Positions 1 through 7,816 of a stretch of DNA of 64,000 nt are shown here, one piece after another. The stretch is from Clostridiales bacterium (GTDB taxonomy: Bacteria > Bacillota > Clostridia > Oscillospirales > Oscillospiraceae), in NCBI GenBank assembly GCA_004557655.1, contig SFGJ01000006.1, forward strand, positions 21,288 through 85,287, given 5' to 3'. The position numbers were made by a program, and so were the translations under genes. The notes below the pieces were generated by a model that had not been told where the DNA came from, did no database searches, and worked only from the letters and a program-made list of their open reading frames with translations. Position 1 is the first letter of the stretch, and the number at the start of each line of letters is the position of its first letter.

Positions 1-237
1 GATGGTGATCCGGTCGCCGGCGCGGATGCCCAGTACCTTCAGGCTGCGTGCGCAGCGCTCGATCTCCTGGATCATCTTCCGATAGGTGGTGGACTTGCCC
101 ATAAAGTCAAAGGCGATGTTGTTGGGATACTCCTTGGCTACCATCTCCAGAGCCTGGAACATGGACCCGCCAAAATACTCCAGATGCATGGGTACATCTC
201 CCATATGGGCTGCCCAGGGTGTTTTCACTTCACTCAT
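1..237 (-). CDS. AMP-dependent acyl-CoA synthetase/ligase, N-terminal fragment
   Basis: Only the first 79 codons lie in the window; the gene continues past position 1. The visible protein begins MSEVKTPWAAHMGDVP and contains ALEMVAKEYPNNIAFDFMG, then STTYRKMIQEIERCA and LKVLGIRAGDRITI. This is the usual N-terminus of the ANL superfamily (long-chain fatty acid CoA ligase type), where the protein is followed by the acyl-adenylation core. Such enzymes activate a carboxylic acid with ATP and then load it on CoA. The ATG at 237 overlaps the last 8 bases of the upstream gene, so the two are probably translated together. The substrate cannot be read from this fragment. Confidence 0.75.
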   Translation of the reverse strand, partial: MSEVKTPWAAHMGDVPMHLEYFGGSMFQALEMVAKEYPNNIAFDFMGKSTTYRKMIQEIERCARSLKVLGIRAGDRITI

Positions 238-1105
238 ACTGCACTTCCTCCTTCATAGCCTTTTCCAGCTCCTGCGGATGCTCCAGCAGGTACTTCAGCA
301 GCCGGACGGATTTGGAATAGTAATACCCGTCGGCCAGACGCTCGTCGATGGTCAGTCCCAGATCCAGTGTTTCCCGCATGGAGGCGTTGCCCTGGGCGTC
401 GAACACTGGCCGCACGGCTTTCTCTCCGATGATGCAGAACAGGGAGCAGGTGCCCCAGTTGGTCAGATGGTGATAGCCGCACTTGAGTTTAATGGAGCCA
501 AGATTGGAGATGACCACGGAGCTGTAATAGGGATCGGTGGCGATCATGTCCTTGGGCACCCAGCCGTGCTTATCCAGGAACATGATAAACTTCACGGCGG
601 TTTTTCCCACCCAGCGGGGGAGCTTATTGAGAATGTCCATGCTCTCCGTGGAAGAATCCACCTTGTCGCTGCGGCACTCCGTCACCTGGGAGCGGATATA
701 CTCGTGCACATCCCGCAGGGTGAAGTTGTCCTTCCCGTGCAGGAAGGCAAGAGCCTCGGCCCCTTTGTCAGAGAACTGCTTTTTCACCACAAAGGCGGCG
801 GAAACCTCATTGCGCTGGTAGAAATTGCTGTTGACGATGAAACGGTTCAGCTTGGGCCGCAGCGTGATGGCCTTGATCAGGGCGGCAACAACAATGTGGA
901 ACATGGTGTAGGGGAATTCCTTTTCCTCTGCGTTTAGCCTGGCCAGATACTCGTTCATGGCTGTCAGGTCCACCCGCAGGGATATGTAAGCCTCATTGTC
1001 GCAGCGGTTGGGATAGAGAATGCCGGTGATGAAGTGCAGGGAATCCAGCTCCCGCAGCAGGCGCCCGTCCCGTCGGTCGCCCCGGCGCTTTTTTTGTGTA
1101 TCCAT
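230..1105 (-). CDS. 2-oxoacid dehydrogenase E2-like acyltransferase with altered catalytic motif
   Basis: The 291-residue protein resembles the catalytic domain of E2 acyltransferases (the chloramphenicol-acetyltransferase fold) without any lipoyl or peripheral-subunit-binding domain. The fold is suggested by SSVVISNLGSIKLKCGYHH and by the C-terminal DERLADG at about residues 254-260, followed by a helix ending LLEHPQELEKAM. In true E2 and CAT enzymes this site reads HxxxDG, with His as catalytic base. Here the equivalent position seems to be Glu, so classical activity is uncertain. The gene ends inside the start of an acyl-CoA ligase gene, suggesting that the pair handles an acyl-CoA together. 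The function is not established. The ATG at 1105 is preceded by GGAGAC. Confidence 0.7.
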   Translation of the reverse strand: MDTQKKRRGDRRDGRLLRELDSLHFITGILYPNRCDNEAYISLRVDLTAMNEYLARLNAEEKEFPYTMFHIVVAALIKAITLRPKLNRFIVNSNFYQRNEVSAAFVVKKQFSDKGAEALAFLHGKDNFTLRDVHEYIRSQVTECRSDKVDSSTESMDILNKLPRWVGKTAVKFIMFLDKHGWVPKDMIATDPYYSSVVISNLGSIKLKCGYHHLTNWGTCSLFCIIGEKAVRPVFDAQGNASMRETLDLGLTIDERLADGYYYSKSVRLLKYLLEHPQELEKAMKEEVQYE

Positions 1106-1159
1106 TTTGTCTCCTGTTCTTTTTTTGACTGATAATAATTTTTTCCCACTATAAAATGT

Positions 1160-1165
1160 AGTATA
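1160..1165 (-). promoter_or_regulatory. -10 box for the E2-like acyltransferase gene
   Basis: TATACT on the minus strand lies 54 bases upstream of the ATG in an AT-rich tract. No good -35 hexamer is visible at 17 bases, so this is tentative. Confidence 0.35.
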
Positions 1166-1297
1166 GCAAATTCCAAATTGTTTTTCCAGTATTTTTTATA
1201 GTGATTTCGAAAAAAGAGATATCTGCTGTTTTTATAAAAGAATCGGTCACTGTGCGACCGGCGTGCAGCATGGGCTGTGGCGATCCGTTCCCACACG

Positions 1298-1336
1298 AAA
1301 AAAAGGAGGACCCTGCCGCCCGGCAGAGTCCTCCTT
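1298..1336 (-). terminator. Intrinsic terminator of asnS
   Basis: On the minus strand a long stem (AAGGAGGACTCTGCCG pairing with CGGCAGGGTCCTCCTT, one mismatch region) is followed directly by a run of seven T. It lies about 75 bases after the asnS stop codon. Confidence 0.85.
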
Positions 1337-1409
1337 TGCTATAAAAGTCTCACAGGGATAGCATCCGCAGATGGGAAAAATACCTATTAGACTGCCATCC
1401 CTTCGTTTT

Positions 1410-2804
1410 TTAAAAGTCGGCGTTGCCCACGGTGCGGGGATGCAGCTCCACATCCCGGATGTTGCTCACACCGGTCAGATACATGACCATCCGCTCAAAG
1501 CCCAGGCCGAAGCCCGCGTGCTTGCAGGAGCCGTAGCGCCGCAGGTCGCAGTACCACCAGTAATCCTCGGGGTTCATGCCCAGATCCCGGATGCGCTTCT
1601 CCAGCACCTCCAGCCGCTCTTCGCGCTGGCTGCCGCCCACGATCTCGCCGATGCCCGGCACCAGGCAGTCCGCTGCGGCTACGGTCTTGCCGTCGTCGTT
1701 CATGCGCATATAGAAGGCCTTGATCTCGGCAGGATAGTCGGTGACGAACACTGGGCGCTGAAATATCTGTTCCGTCAGGAACCTCTCATGCTCCGTCTGC
1801 AGATCGGTGCCCCAGCTTACCTTGAAGTCAAAGCGGTCGTTGTTCTTCTTGAGGATCTCCACCGCCTCGGTGTAGCTGATGCGTCCGAAGTCGCTGGAGG
1901 CCACATGCTCCAGCCGCTCCTTCAGCCCCTTATCCACAAAGCTGTTGAAGAACTCGATTTCCTGGGGACACTTTTCCAGCACGCTCCTGATGATATACTT
2001 GATCATGGCCTCAGCCACATCCATGTCACCGGCCAGATCGGTGAAGGCCATCTCCGGCTCGATCATCCAGAATTCTGCGGCATGGCGCTGGGTGTTGGAA
2101 TTTTCTGCCCGGAAGGTGGGACCGAAGGTATACACATCGCCGAAGGCCATGGCGAAGTTTTCGGCATTGAGCTGGCCGGAAACGGTGAGGCTGGTCTTCT
2201 TGCCGAAGAAGTCCTGGCTGTAATCCACCTGCCCGTCCTCGGTCCTGGGCACATTGTCCAGATCCAGTGTGGTCACCTGGAACATTTCGCCTGCGCCCTC
2301 GCAGTCAGAGCCGGTGATGATGGGGGTCTGCACGTATACAAAGCCCCTCTGCTGGAAAAACTCATGCACGGCGTAAGCTGCCACGGAGCGCACACGGAAG
2401 GTGGCAGAGAAAAGGTTGGTCCGGGGCCGCAGATGCTGGATGGTCCGCAGGAACTCCACGCTGTGGCGCTTTTTCTGCAGGGGATAATCCGGAGCGGACT
2501 TGCCCTCCACTTCCACGCTGGCTGCCTTCACCTCCAGAGGCTGCTTGGCCTCCGGGGTCAGCACCACAGTGCCTCGGACGATGAGAGCGGCGCCCACATT
2601 CTGCCCGGCGATCTCCTTATAATTGTCCAGCACGGATGCGTCCAGCACCACCTGCAGGTTCTTAAAGCAGGAGCCGTCATTCAGCTCCACAAAGCCAAAG
2701 CCCTTCATATCCCGGATGGTGCGTGCCCAGCCGCATACCACCACTTCCTTGCCGCCCAGGCTCTCACTGTCGGCAAACAGGGCGGCGATTCTCATTCGAT
2801 CCAT
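1410..2804 (-). CDS. asnS: Asparaginyl-tRNA synthetase
   Basis: This cytoplasmic class IIb aminoacyl-tRNA synthetase attaches asparagine to tRNA-Asn. The 464 residues match the usual length. An N-terminal OB-fold anticodon-binding domain covers about residues 15-100 (VVVCGWARTIRDMKGFGFVEL). The class II core follows, with motif 2 FRAENSNTQRHAAEFW near residue 230 and motif 3 GLGFERMVMYLTG near residue 430, ending in the typical HPRTVGNADF. The gene stands alone, with its own promoter at 2849-2877 and terminator at 1298-1336. AsnRS is separated from AspRS by the C-terminal signature and by the overall similarity recalled; confidence is high. Confidence 0.96.
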   Translation of the reverse strand: MDRMRIAALFADSESLGGKEVVVCGWARTIRDMKGFGFVELNDGSCFKNLQVVLDASVLDNYKEIAGQNVGAALIVRGTVVLTPEAKQPLEVKAASVEVEGKSAPDYPLQKKRHSVEFLRTIQHLRPRTNLFSATFRVRSVAAYAVHEFFQQRGFVYVQTPIITGSDCEGAGEMFQVTTLDLDNVPRTEDGQVDYSQDFFGKKTSLTVSGQLNAENFAMAFGDVYTFGPTFRAENSNTQRHAAEFWMIEPEMAFTDLAGDMDVAEAMIKYIIRSVLEKCPQEIEFFNSFVDKGLKERLEHVASSDFGRISYTEAVEILKKNNDRFDFKVSWGTDLQTEHERFLTEQIFQRPVFVTDYPAEIKAFYMRMNDDGKTVAAADCLVPGIGEIVGGSQREERLEVLEKRIRDLGMNPEDYWWYCDLRRYGSCKHAGFGLGFERMVMYLTGVSNIRDVELHPRTVGNADF

Positions 2805-2848
2805 AGTTATGATCCACCTTTGCTTGTGTTATTTTTACAGTATGTATC

Positions 2849-2877
2849 ATTATAGACGCATTTTTCCGGTTTGGCAA
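2849..2877 (-). promoter_or_regulatory. asnS promoter
   Basis: The minus strand carries TTGCCA (2872-2877), a 17-base spacer and TATAAT (2849-2854), about 45 bases upstream of the asnS start codon. Confidence 0.7.
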
Positions 2878-2963
2878 TATTTTTCCTCTTGACAAGGAGA
2901 AAGAAGTGTGCGAATATAAGCATAAGATTAGAAAGTAAGGTTTTGCTTATGAAAGGAGAAGCC

Positions 2964-4040
2964 ATGACGCAGCGAGAAAGACAGATCCTCAACTGGATCG
3001 AGGCGGACCCCATGATCTCCCAGCAGGAGCTGGCGGACCGTGCGGGGATCACCCGCTCCAGCGTAGCGGTGCATATCTCCAACCTGATGAAAAAGGGCTG
3101 CATCGCCGGGAAGGGGTACATCGTCACCCGCAGCCCGTATGTCACCGTGGTGGGCGGTATGAACATGGACATCGGCGGCCGTCCGCACGGTAAGCTGGTG
3201 GCGCGGGATTCCAATCCCGGCACCGTACGCATGAGTCCCGGCGGCGTGGGCCGCAACATTGCCCACAACATGAGCCTTCTGGGATTGGATGTGCGCTTGG
3301 TCACGGCCTTCGGCGACGATATGTATGCACAAAAGCTGGCGTCCGTGTGCGGCGAGCTGGGCATCGACATCTCCCAGTCTCCGGTAATTCCCGGCGGCCA
3401 TACCTCCACCTATCTCTTCGTCAATGACGAGGGCGGCGATATGCAGCTTGCGGTGTCAGATATGGACATCTACGAAAATCTGACTCCCCGGGTCCTGGAG
3501 AGCCGCCGCCAGCTTTTAGACGGCAGCCAGGTGGTGGTTCTGGACACCAACCTCCCGGCGGAAACCGTGGCATGGGTGGCAGAAAACTGCCGCGCTCCCA
3601 TCTTTGCCGATCCCGTGTCCACGGCCAAGGCAGAAAAGCTCCGGCCGGTTTTGGGCGCCCTCCACACCCTCAAGCCCAACCGCATGGAAGCGGAGCTTCT
3701 CTCCGGCGTGGAGATCACAAACGGGGAAAGTCTCCGCCGCGCGGCGGATAAGCTGCTGGAGACAGGGCTGCACCGGGTATTCATCTCCCTGGGAGCGGAC
3801 GGGGTGTTTGCTGCCGACCATAATGGGGAAACCTTGCTGCTCCCGGCGCCCAAGGGCCATATGGTCAACACCACCGGCTGCGGCGATTCCTTCATGGCGG
3901 CTTTGGCCTGGGCCTATCTGCAGGGCAGCGATTTAGAGCGCTCCGCCCGGGCGGGGCTTGCGGCCTCCACCATTACCATGGAGAGCGCCGACACCATCAA
4001 CGCCGCTATGAGTGAGGAAGCTCTGCTGCGGCGGATCTGA
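2964..4040 (+). CDS. psuK: Pseudouridine kinase with N-terminal HTH domain (PfkB family)
   Basis: The enzyme is predicted to phosphorylate pseudouridine to pseudouridine 5'-phosphate, which PsuG then cleaves. Residues 1-50 form a winged helix-turn-helix (QQELADRAGITRSSVAVHISNL), as in many sugar-kinase/HTH fusions. The PfkB domain follows, with GGMNMDIGG near residue 60, the glycine-rich MSPGGVGRNIAHNM and the catalytic NTTGCGDS at about 302-309, whose Asp is the general base. The ATG at 2964 is chosen because AAAGGAG precedes it at good spacing; an in-frame ATG at 2949 lies upstream of that site. The gene is 42 bases ahead of psuG, which supports the kinase substrate. The HTH may let the protein act as its own regulator (inference). 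Confidence 0.88.
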   Translation: MTQRERQILNWIEADPMISQQELADRAGITRSSVAVHISNLMKKGCIAGKGYIVTRSPYVTVVGGMNMDIGGRPHGKLVARDSNPGTVRMSPGGVGRNIAHNMSLLGLDVRLVTAFGDDMYAQKLASVCGELGIDISQSPVIPGGHTSTYLFVNDEGGDMQLAVSDMDIYENLTPRVLESRRQLLDGSQVVVLDTNLPAETVAWVAENCRAPIFADPVSTAKAEKLRPVLGALHTLKPNRMEAELLSGVEITNGESLRRAADKLLETGLHRVFISLGADGVFAADHNGETLLLPAPKGHMVNTTGCGDSFMAALAWAYLQGSDLERSARAGLAASTITMESADTINAAMSEEALLRRI

Positions 4041-4082
4041 CACAATAATCAAAAAAATATTTATATCAGGAGGACAAAATCA

Positions 4083-5012
4083 ATGTTGAACCGTTATCTG
4101 GACATCGCCCCCGAGGTGAAGAAGGCCCTGGACGAGGGTAAGCCCGTTGTAGCTCTGGAGAGCACCATTATTTCCCACGGTATGCCCTATCCTCAGAATG
4201 CCGAGACTGCTCTGCAGGTGGAGAAGATCATCCGTGACTGCGGCGCTGTGCCCGCCACCATCGCCATCATCGGCGGGCGGCTGAAGGCTGGCCTCACCGC
4301 GGACGAGATCGACTATCTGGGCAAGGCCGGCCATGCTGTGGCCAAGGCCAGCCGTCGTGACCTGCCTGTGCTGGTGGCCAAGGGAATGGACGGCGCCTGC
4401 ACTGTCACCACCACCATGATGATCGCCGCCATGGCGGGCATCAAGGTCTTTGCCACCGGCGGCATCGGCGGCGTGCATCGGGGCGCGGAGACCACCATGG
4501 ACATCTCTGCCGACCTGGAGGAGCTGGCCAAGACTCCCGTGCTGGTGGTCTGCGCCGGTGCCAAGGCCATTTTGGACCTGGGCCTGACCCTGGAATACCT
4601 GGAGACCAAAGGCGTCACCGTCATCGGCTACGGCACCGACGAGCTGCCTGCCTTCTACACCCGCAAATCCGGCTTCGGCGTGGACTACCGTCTGGATACT
4701 CCGGAGGAGGTGGCTAAGGCATTCCACGTCAAGCAGGTGCTGGGACAGGAGGGCGGTATGCTGGTGACAAACCCCATCCCCGAGCAGTACTCCATGGATC
4801 CCGCCCTCATTGGCGGTGCCATCGACCGGGCCGTGGCCCAGTGCAAGGCCGAGGGCGTCCACGGCAAGGAGACCACTCCCTTCCTGCTGGCCAAGGTGAA
4901 GGAGCTCACCGGCGGCGATAGCCTGGAGAGCAACATCCAGCTTGTGTTTAATAACGCCCGTGTGGCTTCCGCCATTGCCTGCTCCCTAAGCGAGATGGAA
5001 AAGCAGGGATGA
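4083..5012 (+). CDS. psuG: Pseudouridine-5'-phosphate glycosidase
   Basis: The 309-residue protein cleaves the C-C glycosidic bond of pseudouridine 5'-phosphate to uracil and ribose 5-phosphate, the second step of pseudouridine breakdown. It matches the family in length and in motifs: VALESTIISHGMPYPQN near residue 25, the TTTMMIAAMAGIKVFATGGIGGVHRG block near 105-130, and GYGTDELPAFYTRKSGF near 185. An AGGAGG site stands before the ATG. It follows psuK closely and overlaps the next gene by 4 bases, so the three genes are probably one transcript. Confidence 0.95.
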   Translation: MLNRYLDIAPEVKKALDEGKPVVALESTIISHGMPYPQNAETALQVEKIIRDCGAVPATIAIIGGRLKAGLTADEIDYLGKAGHAVAKASRRDLPVLVAKGMDGACTVTTTMMIAAMAGIKVFATGGIGGVHRGAETTMDISADLEELAKTPVLVVCAGAKAILDLGLTLEYLETKGVTVIGYGTDELPAFYTRKSGFGVDYRLDTPEEVAKAFHVKQVLGQEGGMLVTNPIPEQYSMDPALIGGAIDRAVAQCKAEGVHGKETTPFLLAKVKELTGGDSLESNIQLVFNNARVASAIACSLSEMEKQG

Positions 5013-5290
5013 ACATCGCGGTTCGTGTGGCTCTGGAAGTCTGGCTGATAGCCGTCAATTTCGTCACATTTGCTCTGTACGGAATCGATAAAAGCCGTGC
5101 GAAAAGACGGCGCCGGCGCATTCCGGAGAAGACGCTTTTGCTGCTGCCGCTGTTGGGCGGAAGCTTGGGCGGATTATTGGGTATGTATGCCTTTCACCAC
5201 AAAACAAAGCACTGGTATTTCCGAGTCGGTCTGCCGCTGATGCTGCTTGCCCAGGCAGCTTTGCTGGTCTGGCTTTTCACAAGACAATAG
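5009..5290 (+). CDS. DUF1294 family small membrane protein
   Basis: The 93-residue protein has three hydrophobic segments (about 8-26, 43-60 and 73-90) and the family core FALYGIDKSRAKRRRRRIPE followed by LLLLPLLGGSLGGLLGMYAFHHKT. These match DUF1294, a family of small integral membrane proteins of unknown function. The ATGA overlap with psuG indicates translational coupling, but no role in pseudouridine use is known. Confidence 0.85.
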   Translation: MNIAVRVALEVWLIAVNFVTFALYGIDKSRAKRRRRRIPEKTLLLLPLLGGSLGGLLGMYAFHHKTKHWYFRVGLPLMLLAQAALLVWLFTRQ

Positions 5291-5291
5291 G

Positions 5292-5322
5292 AAAAAGCAC
5301 CTCCGGCGGGAGGTGCTTTTTT
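5292..5322. terminator. Bidirectional terminator between the DUF1294 gene and thrB
   Basis: AAAAAGCACCTCC and GGAGGTGCTTTTTT form a hairpin with A and T runs on both sides, placed between the stop codons of two convergent genes. Confidence 0.9.
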
Positions 5323-5323
5323 A

Positions 5324-6199
5324 TCAGGAAACGATGATCCCCTTATGATCCACAGCCATGGGCAGCTGCCGCCAGTGGCCGGGCAGGGAGGAAAGTCCGG
5401 CGGCCAGACGCCCGTCAAATTCCGGATCCGCCCACAGACACAGCAGGGTCGGACCCGCGCCGGAGATAAAAAACGCGGTGCAGCCGCACGCCTTTGCCAG
5501 TTTTTCCGCCTCGTCAAAGCCGGGGATCAGCGTCCGGCGGAAGGGCTGGTGCAGCTTATCACGCAGGGCCATGGAAATGGCCTCCTCATCCCCGGTTTCC
5601 AGTGCCTTCAGCAGCACAGCCGTGCGGGAGACATTGTAAATGGCGTCGAAATAGGGCACCTGCTGGGGCAGAACACCTCGGGCCAGATGGGTGGAGAGCT
5701 GGAAATCCGGGATCAGCGCCGTGCAGTGCAGGCTCTCATGGAGCGCGTACCGGGCGATATAGGGCCGGCCGTTTTCCACAAAGGAGGCCACCAGACCGCC
5801 GAAGATGGCGGGGGCCAGATTGTCCGGATGCCCCTCAATGTCATTGCATACGGCCAGCAGCTCTTCCCCGGACAGGGGGGAGCCGTGATTTGCATTGGCT
5901 CCGGCTGCGCCGGCGGCAATGAGGGCGGCGGAGGAGCCAAGACCCCGGCAGATGGGGATGCCCGTCTCCATGGTGATGCGCAGACCGGGCATAGGCAGGC
6001 CCAGCTTCGTAAGAACCGCCTTGTAGCTCACCACGGCAAGATTTTCCTCCGTGGCGTATTCCGGTTCCACGCCCTCGAAGAACAGACCCTCCGGCAGCTC
6101 CTCAAAGGTCAAGGTGTTATATAGAGCCAGTGCCAGACCCAGGGTGTCAAACCCGGGGCCCAAGTTGGCGGTGGTGGCGGGCACGCGAACAGTTACCAT
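5324..6199 (-). CDS. thrB: Homoserine kinase
   Basis: This GHMP-family kinase phosphorylates homoserine with ATP, giving the substrate of threonine synthase. The 291 residues include the N-terminal VRVPATTANLGPGFDTLG and the phosphate loop RGLGSSAALIAAG near residue 88, both diagnostic of ThrB. A C-terminal GHMP motif, ISGAGPTLLCL, is also present. Its start overlaps the end of thrC by 7 bases, so both are made from one transcript. Confidence 0.95.
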   Translation of the reverse strand: MVTVRVPATTANLGPGFDTLGLALALYNTLTFEELPEGLFFEGVEPEYATEENLAVVSYKAVLTKLGLPMPGLRITMETGIPICRGLGSSAALIAAGAAGANANHGSPLSGEELLAVCNDIEGHPDNLAPAIFGGLVASFVENGRPYIARYALHESLHCTALIPDFQLSTHLARGVLPQQVPYFDAIYNVSRTAVLLKALETGDEEAISMALRDKLHQPFRRTLIPGFDEAEKLAKACGCTAFFISGAGPTLLCLWADPEFDGRLAAGLSSLPGHWRQLPMAVDHKGIIVS

Positions 6200-7659
6200 T
6201 GCGTTTCACCTGCCTTCTCCAGCACATAGGAGAGCATATCCTCCCGGGCGATGACATCCTTGTGGCGCACGGTCTTTTCCCGCAGGGCGGCCAAATTTCT
6301 GGGTACGGGGATGCCGGTGCAGGCGTGGAGATCCTCCATGACGGAGAACTCGTCCTCCTGCACCTTCTGCCCCAGAGCGGAGAGAACAGCGGCGGGGAAC
6401 TTGTAGGGACTGGCGGTGGACAGAACCACCACCGGAGCGCCGTCCCCGCAGGTCTTGCCAAACTGCTCGGCCACATGAAAGGCCACGGCGGTGTGGGGAT
6501 CGCAGAGATATTTTTCCTCTGTCCAGACCTTACCGATGGTTTCGGCGGCGGCCCGGTCATCGCAGCAGCCGCAGGAGAACTCCGCCTGCAGCTTAGTAAG
6601 CAGTGCTTCGGATACCTTATAATGTCCCCTTTCATTCAGGTCGGCCATGAGGGAGGCCACATAGGCGTCGTCCTCGGTGAGCAGGCTCAAAAGCCGCTCC
6701 AGATTGCTGGAGACCAGAATGTCCATGGAGGGGGAGGTGGTTTTATAGAAGGTGCGGCGCTTATCGTATACGCCGGTGGAGAGGAACTCCGTCAGCACAT
6801 CATTGCGGTTGGAGGCGCAGATGAGCCGCCCCACGGGCAGACCCATGCGCTTGGCAAAGTAGCCCGCCAGAATGTCCCCGAAATTGCCGGTGGGCACACA
6901 GAAATGCACCTTATCGCCCACCTGAATGCGCCCGCTGCGCACCAGGTCGGCATAGGCCTTGAAGTAGTACACGATCTGGGGCGCCAGCCGGCCGATGTTG
7001 ATGGAGTTGGCGGAGGACAGGCGCACGCCGGGCAGATTCTTTTCCGCGCAGGCGGCGAAGATCTTCTTCACTCCGGTCTGGGTATCGTCAAAATTGCCGC
7101 AGACGGCGCAGACTTTCACGTTGCCGCCCTCCTGCGTGACCATCTGGGCCTGCTGCACGGCGGACACGCCGCCGTGGGGATAAAAGACAATAATTCTGGT
7201 GCCGGGTACATCGTGAAAGCCCTCCAGAGCCGCCTTGCCGGTGTCTCCGGAGGTGGCAGTGAGGATGAGCATTTCGTCCGCAATGCCCTCCATGCCCCGG
7301 GCCTCGCTGATGAGCAGGGGCAGCAGGCTCAGGGCCACATCTTTAAATGCACTGGTGGGACCACGGAACAGCTCCAGCACATAGCGATCCCCCACCTTGA
7401 CCAGAGGGGTCAGTTCCTCCGTTTCAAACTTGCCCGCATAGCCACGGCGGACAAGGGCATCCATATCCGGATAGTCCGGCAGCAGGGCAGAGAGGATCCG
7501 GGCGGACATGGTGAGAGTATCTTCCTTTATAAGAGACTGCCAATCCACAGGTGGAATGGCCTCCGGCATATACAGACCGCCATCCGGGGCGATACCCCGC
7601 AGCACCGCGGCGGCAGGGGACGCTGTGAGGGCACGGTTACGAGTGCTTTGATATTTCAT
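6193..7659 (-). CDS. thrC: Threonine synthase
   Basis: This PLP enzyme converts O-phosphohomoserine to threonine. The protein of 488 residues starts MKYQSTRNRALTASPAAAV; longer upstream reading is unlikely because the promoter lies at 7701-7729. The pyridoxal-phosphate lysine is in RGPTSAFKDVAL at residue 106. The phosphate-binding region ILTATSGDTGKAAL follows, with EGGNVKVCAVCGNFDDTQ and CVPTGNFGDILAGYFAKRMG further on. Length and motifs match the longer fungal/clostridial ThrC class. It is the first gene of thrC-thrB and is divergent from lysC-asd, so the threonine branch is grouped here. Confidence 0.95.
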   Translation of the reverse strand: MKYQSTRNRALTASPAAAVLRGIAPDGGLYMPEAIPPVDWQSLIKEDTLTMSARILSALLPDYPDMDALVRRGYAGKFETEELTPLVKVGDRYVLELFRGPTSAFKDVALSLLPLLISEARGMEGIADEMLILTATSGDTGKAALEGFHDVPGTRIIVFYPHGGVSAVQQAQMVTQEGGNVKVCAVCGNFDDTQTGVKKIFAACAEKNLPGVRLSSANSINIGRLAPQIVYYFKAYADLVRSGRIQVGDKVHFCVPTGNFGDILAGYFAKRMGLPVGRLICASNRNDVLTEFLSTGVYDKRRTFYKTTSPSMDILVSSNLERLLSLLTEDDAYVASLMADLNERGHYKVSEALLTKLQAEFSCGCCDDRAAAETIGKVWTEEKYLCDPHTAVAFHVAEQFGKTCGDGAPVVVLSTASPYKFPAAVLSALGQKVQEDEFSVMEDLHACTGIPVPRNLAALREKTVRHKDVIAREDMLSYVLEKAGETQW

Positions 7660-7700
7660 ACAAGTTTCTCCAATCTTTTTCTTGCATTTTGCATAATGAT

Positions 7701-7729
7701 ATGATACACTGTCCACAATCAAAAAGCAA
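7701..7729 (-). promoter_or_regulatory. thrC-thrB promoter
   Basis: Minus strand TTGCTT (7724-7729), a 17-base spacer and TATCAT (7701-7706), 42 bases before the thrC ATG. Confidence 0.55.
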
Positions 7730-7816
7730 GTGTTTTTTACTGAAAGACAAAAAGACGGATTGTTGTCATCGGTGTTGAATGCTTTGCATAAAAAAAGTGG
7801 AAAGTGAGCGAAAAAA

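Noticed and set aside
1371..2855. A 494-codon plus-strand frame opposite asnS
   Set aside because: Antisense shadow of asnS, whose motifs, promoter and terminator are all on the minus strand.
2889..2894. TTGACA before psuK considered as a firm promoter
   Set aside because: The nearest -10-like box (TATAAG) is 20 bases away, outside the usual spacing, so the psuK promoter is not called.
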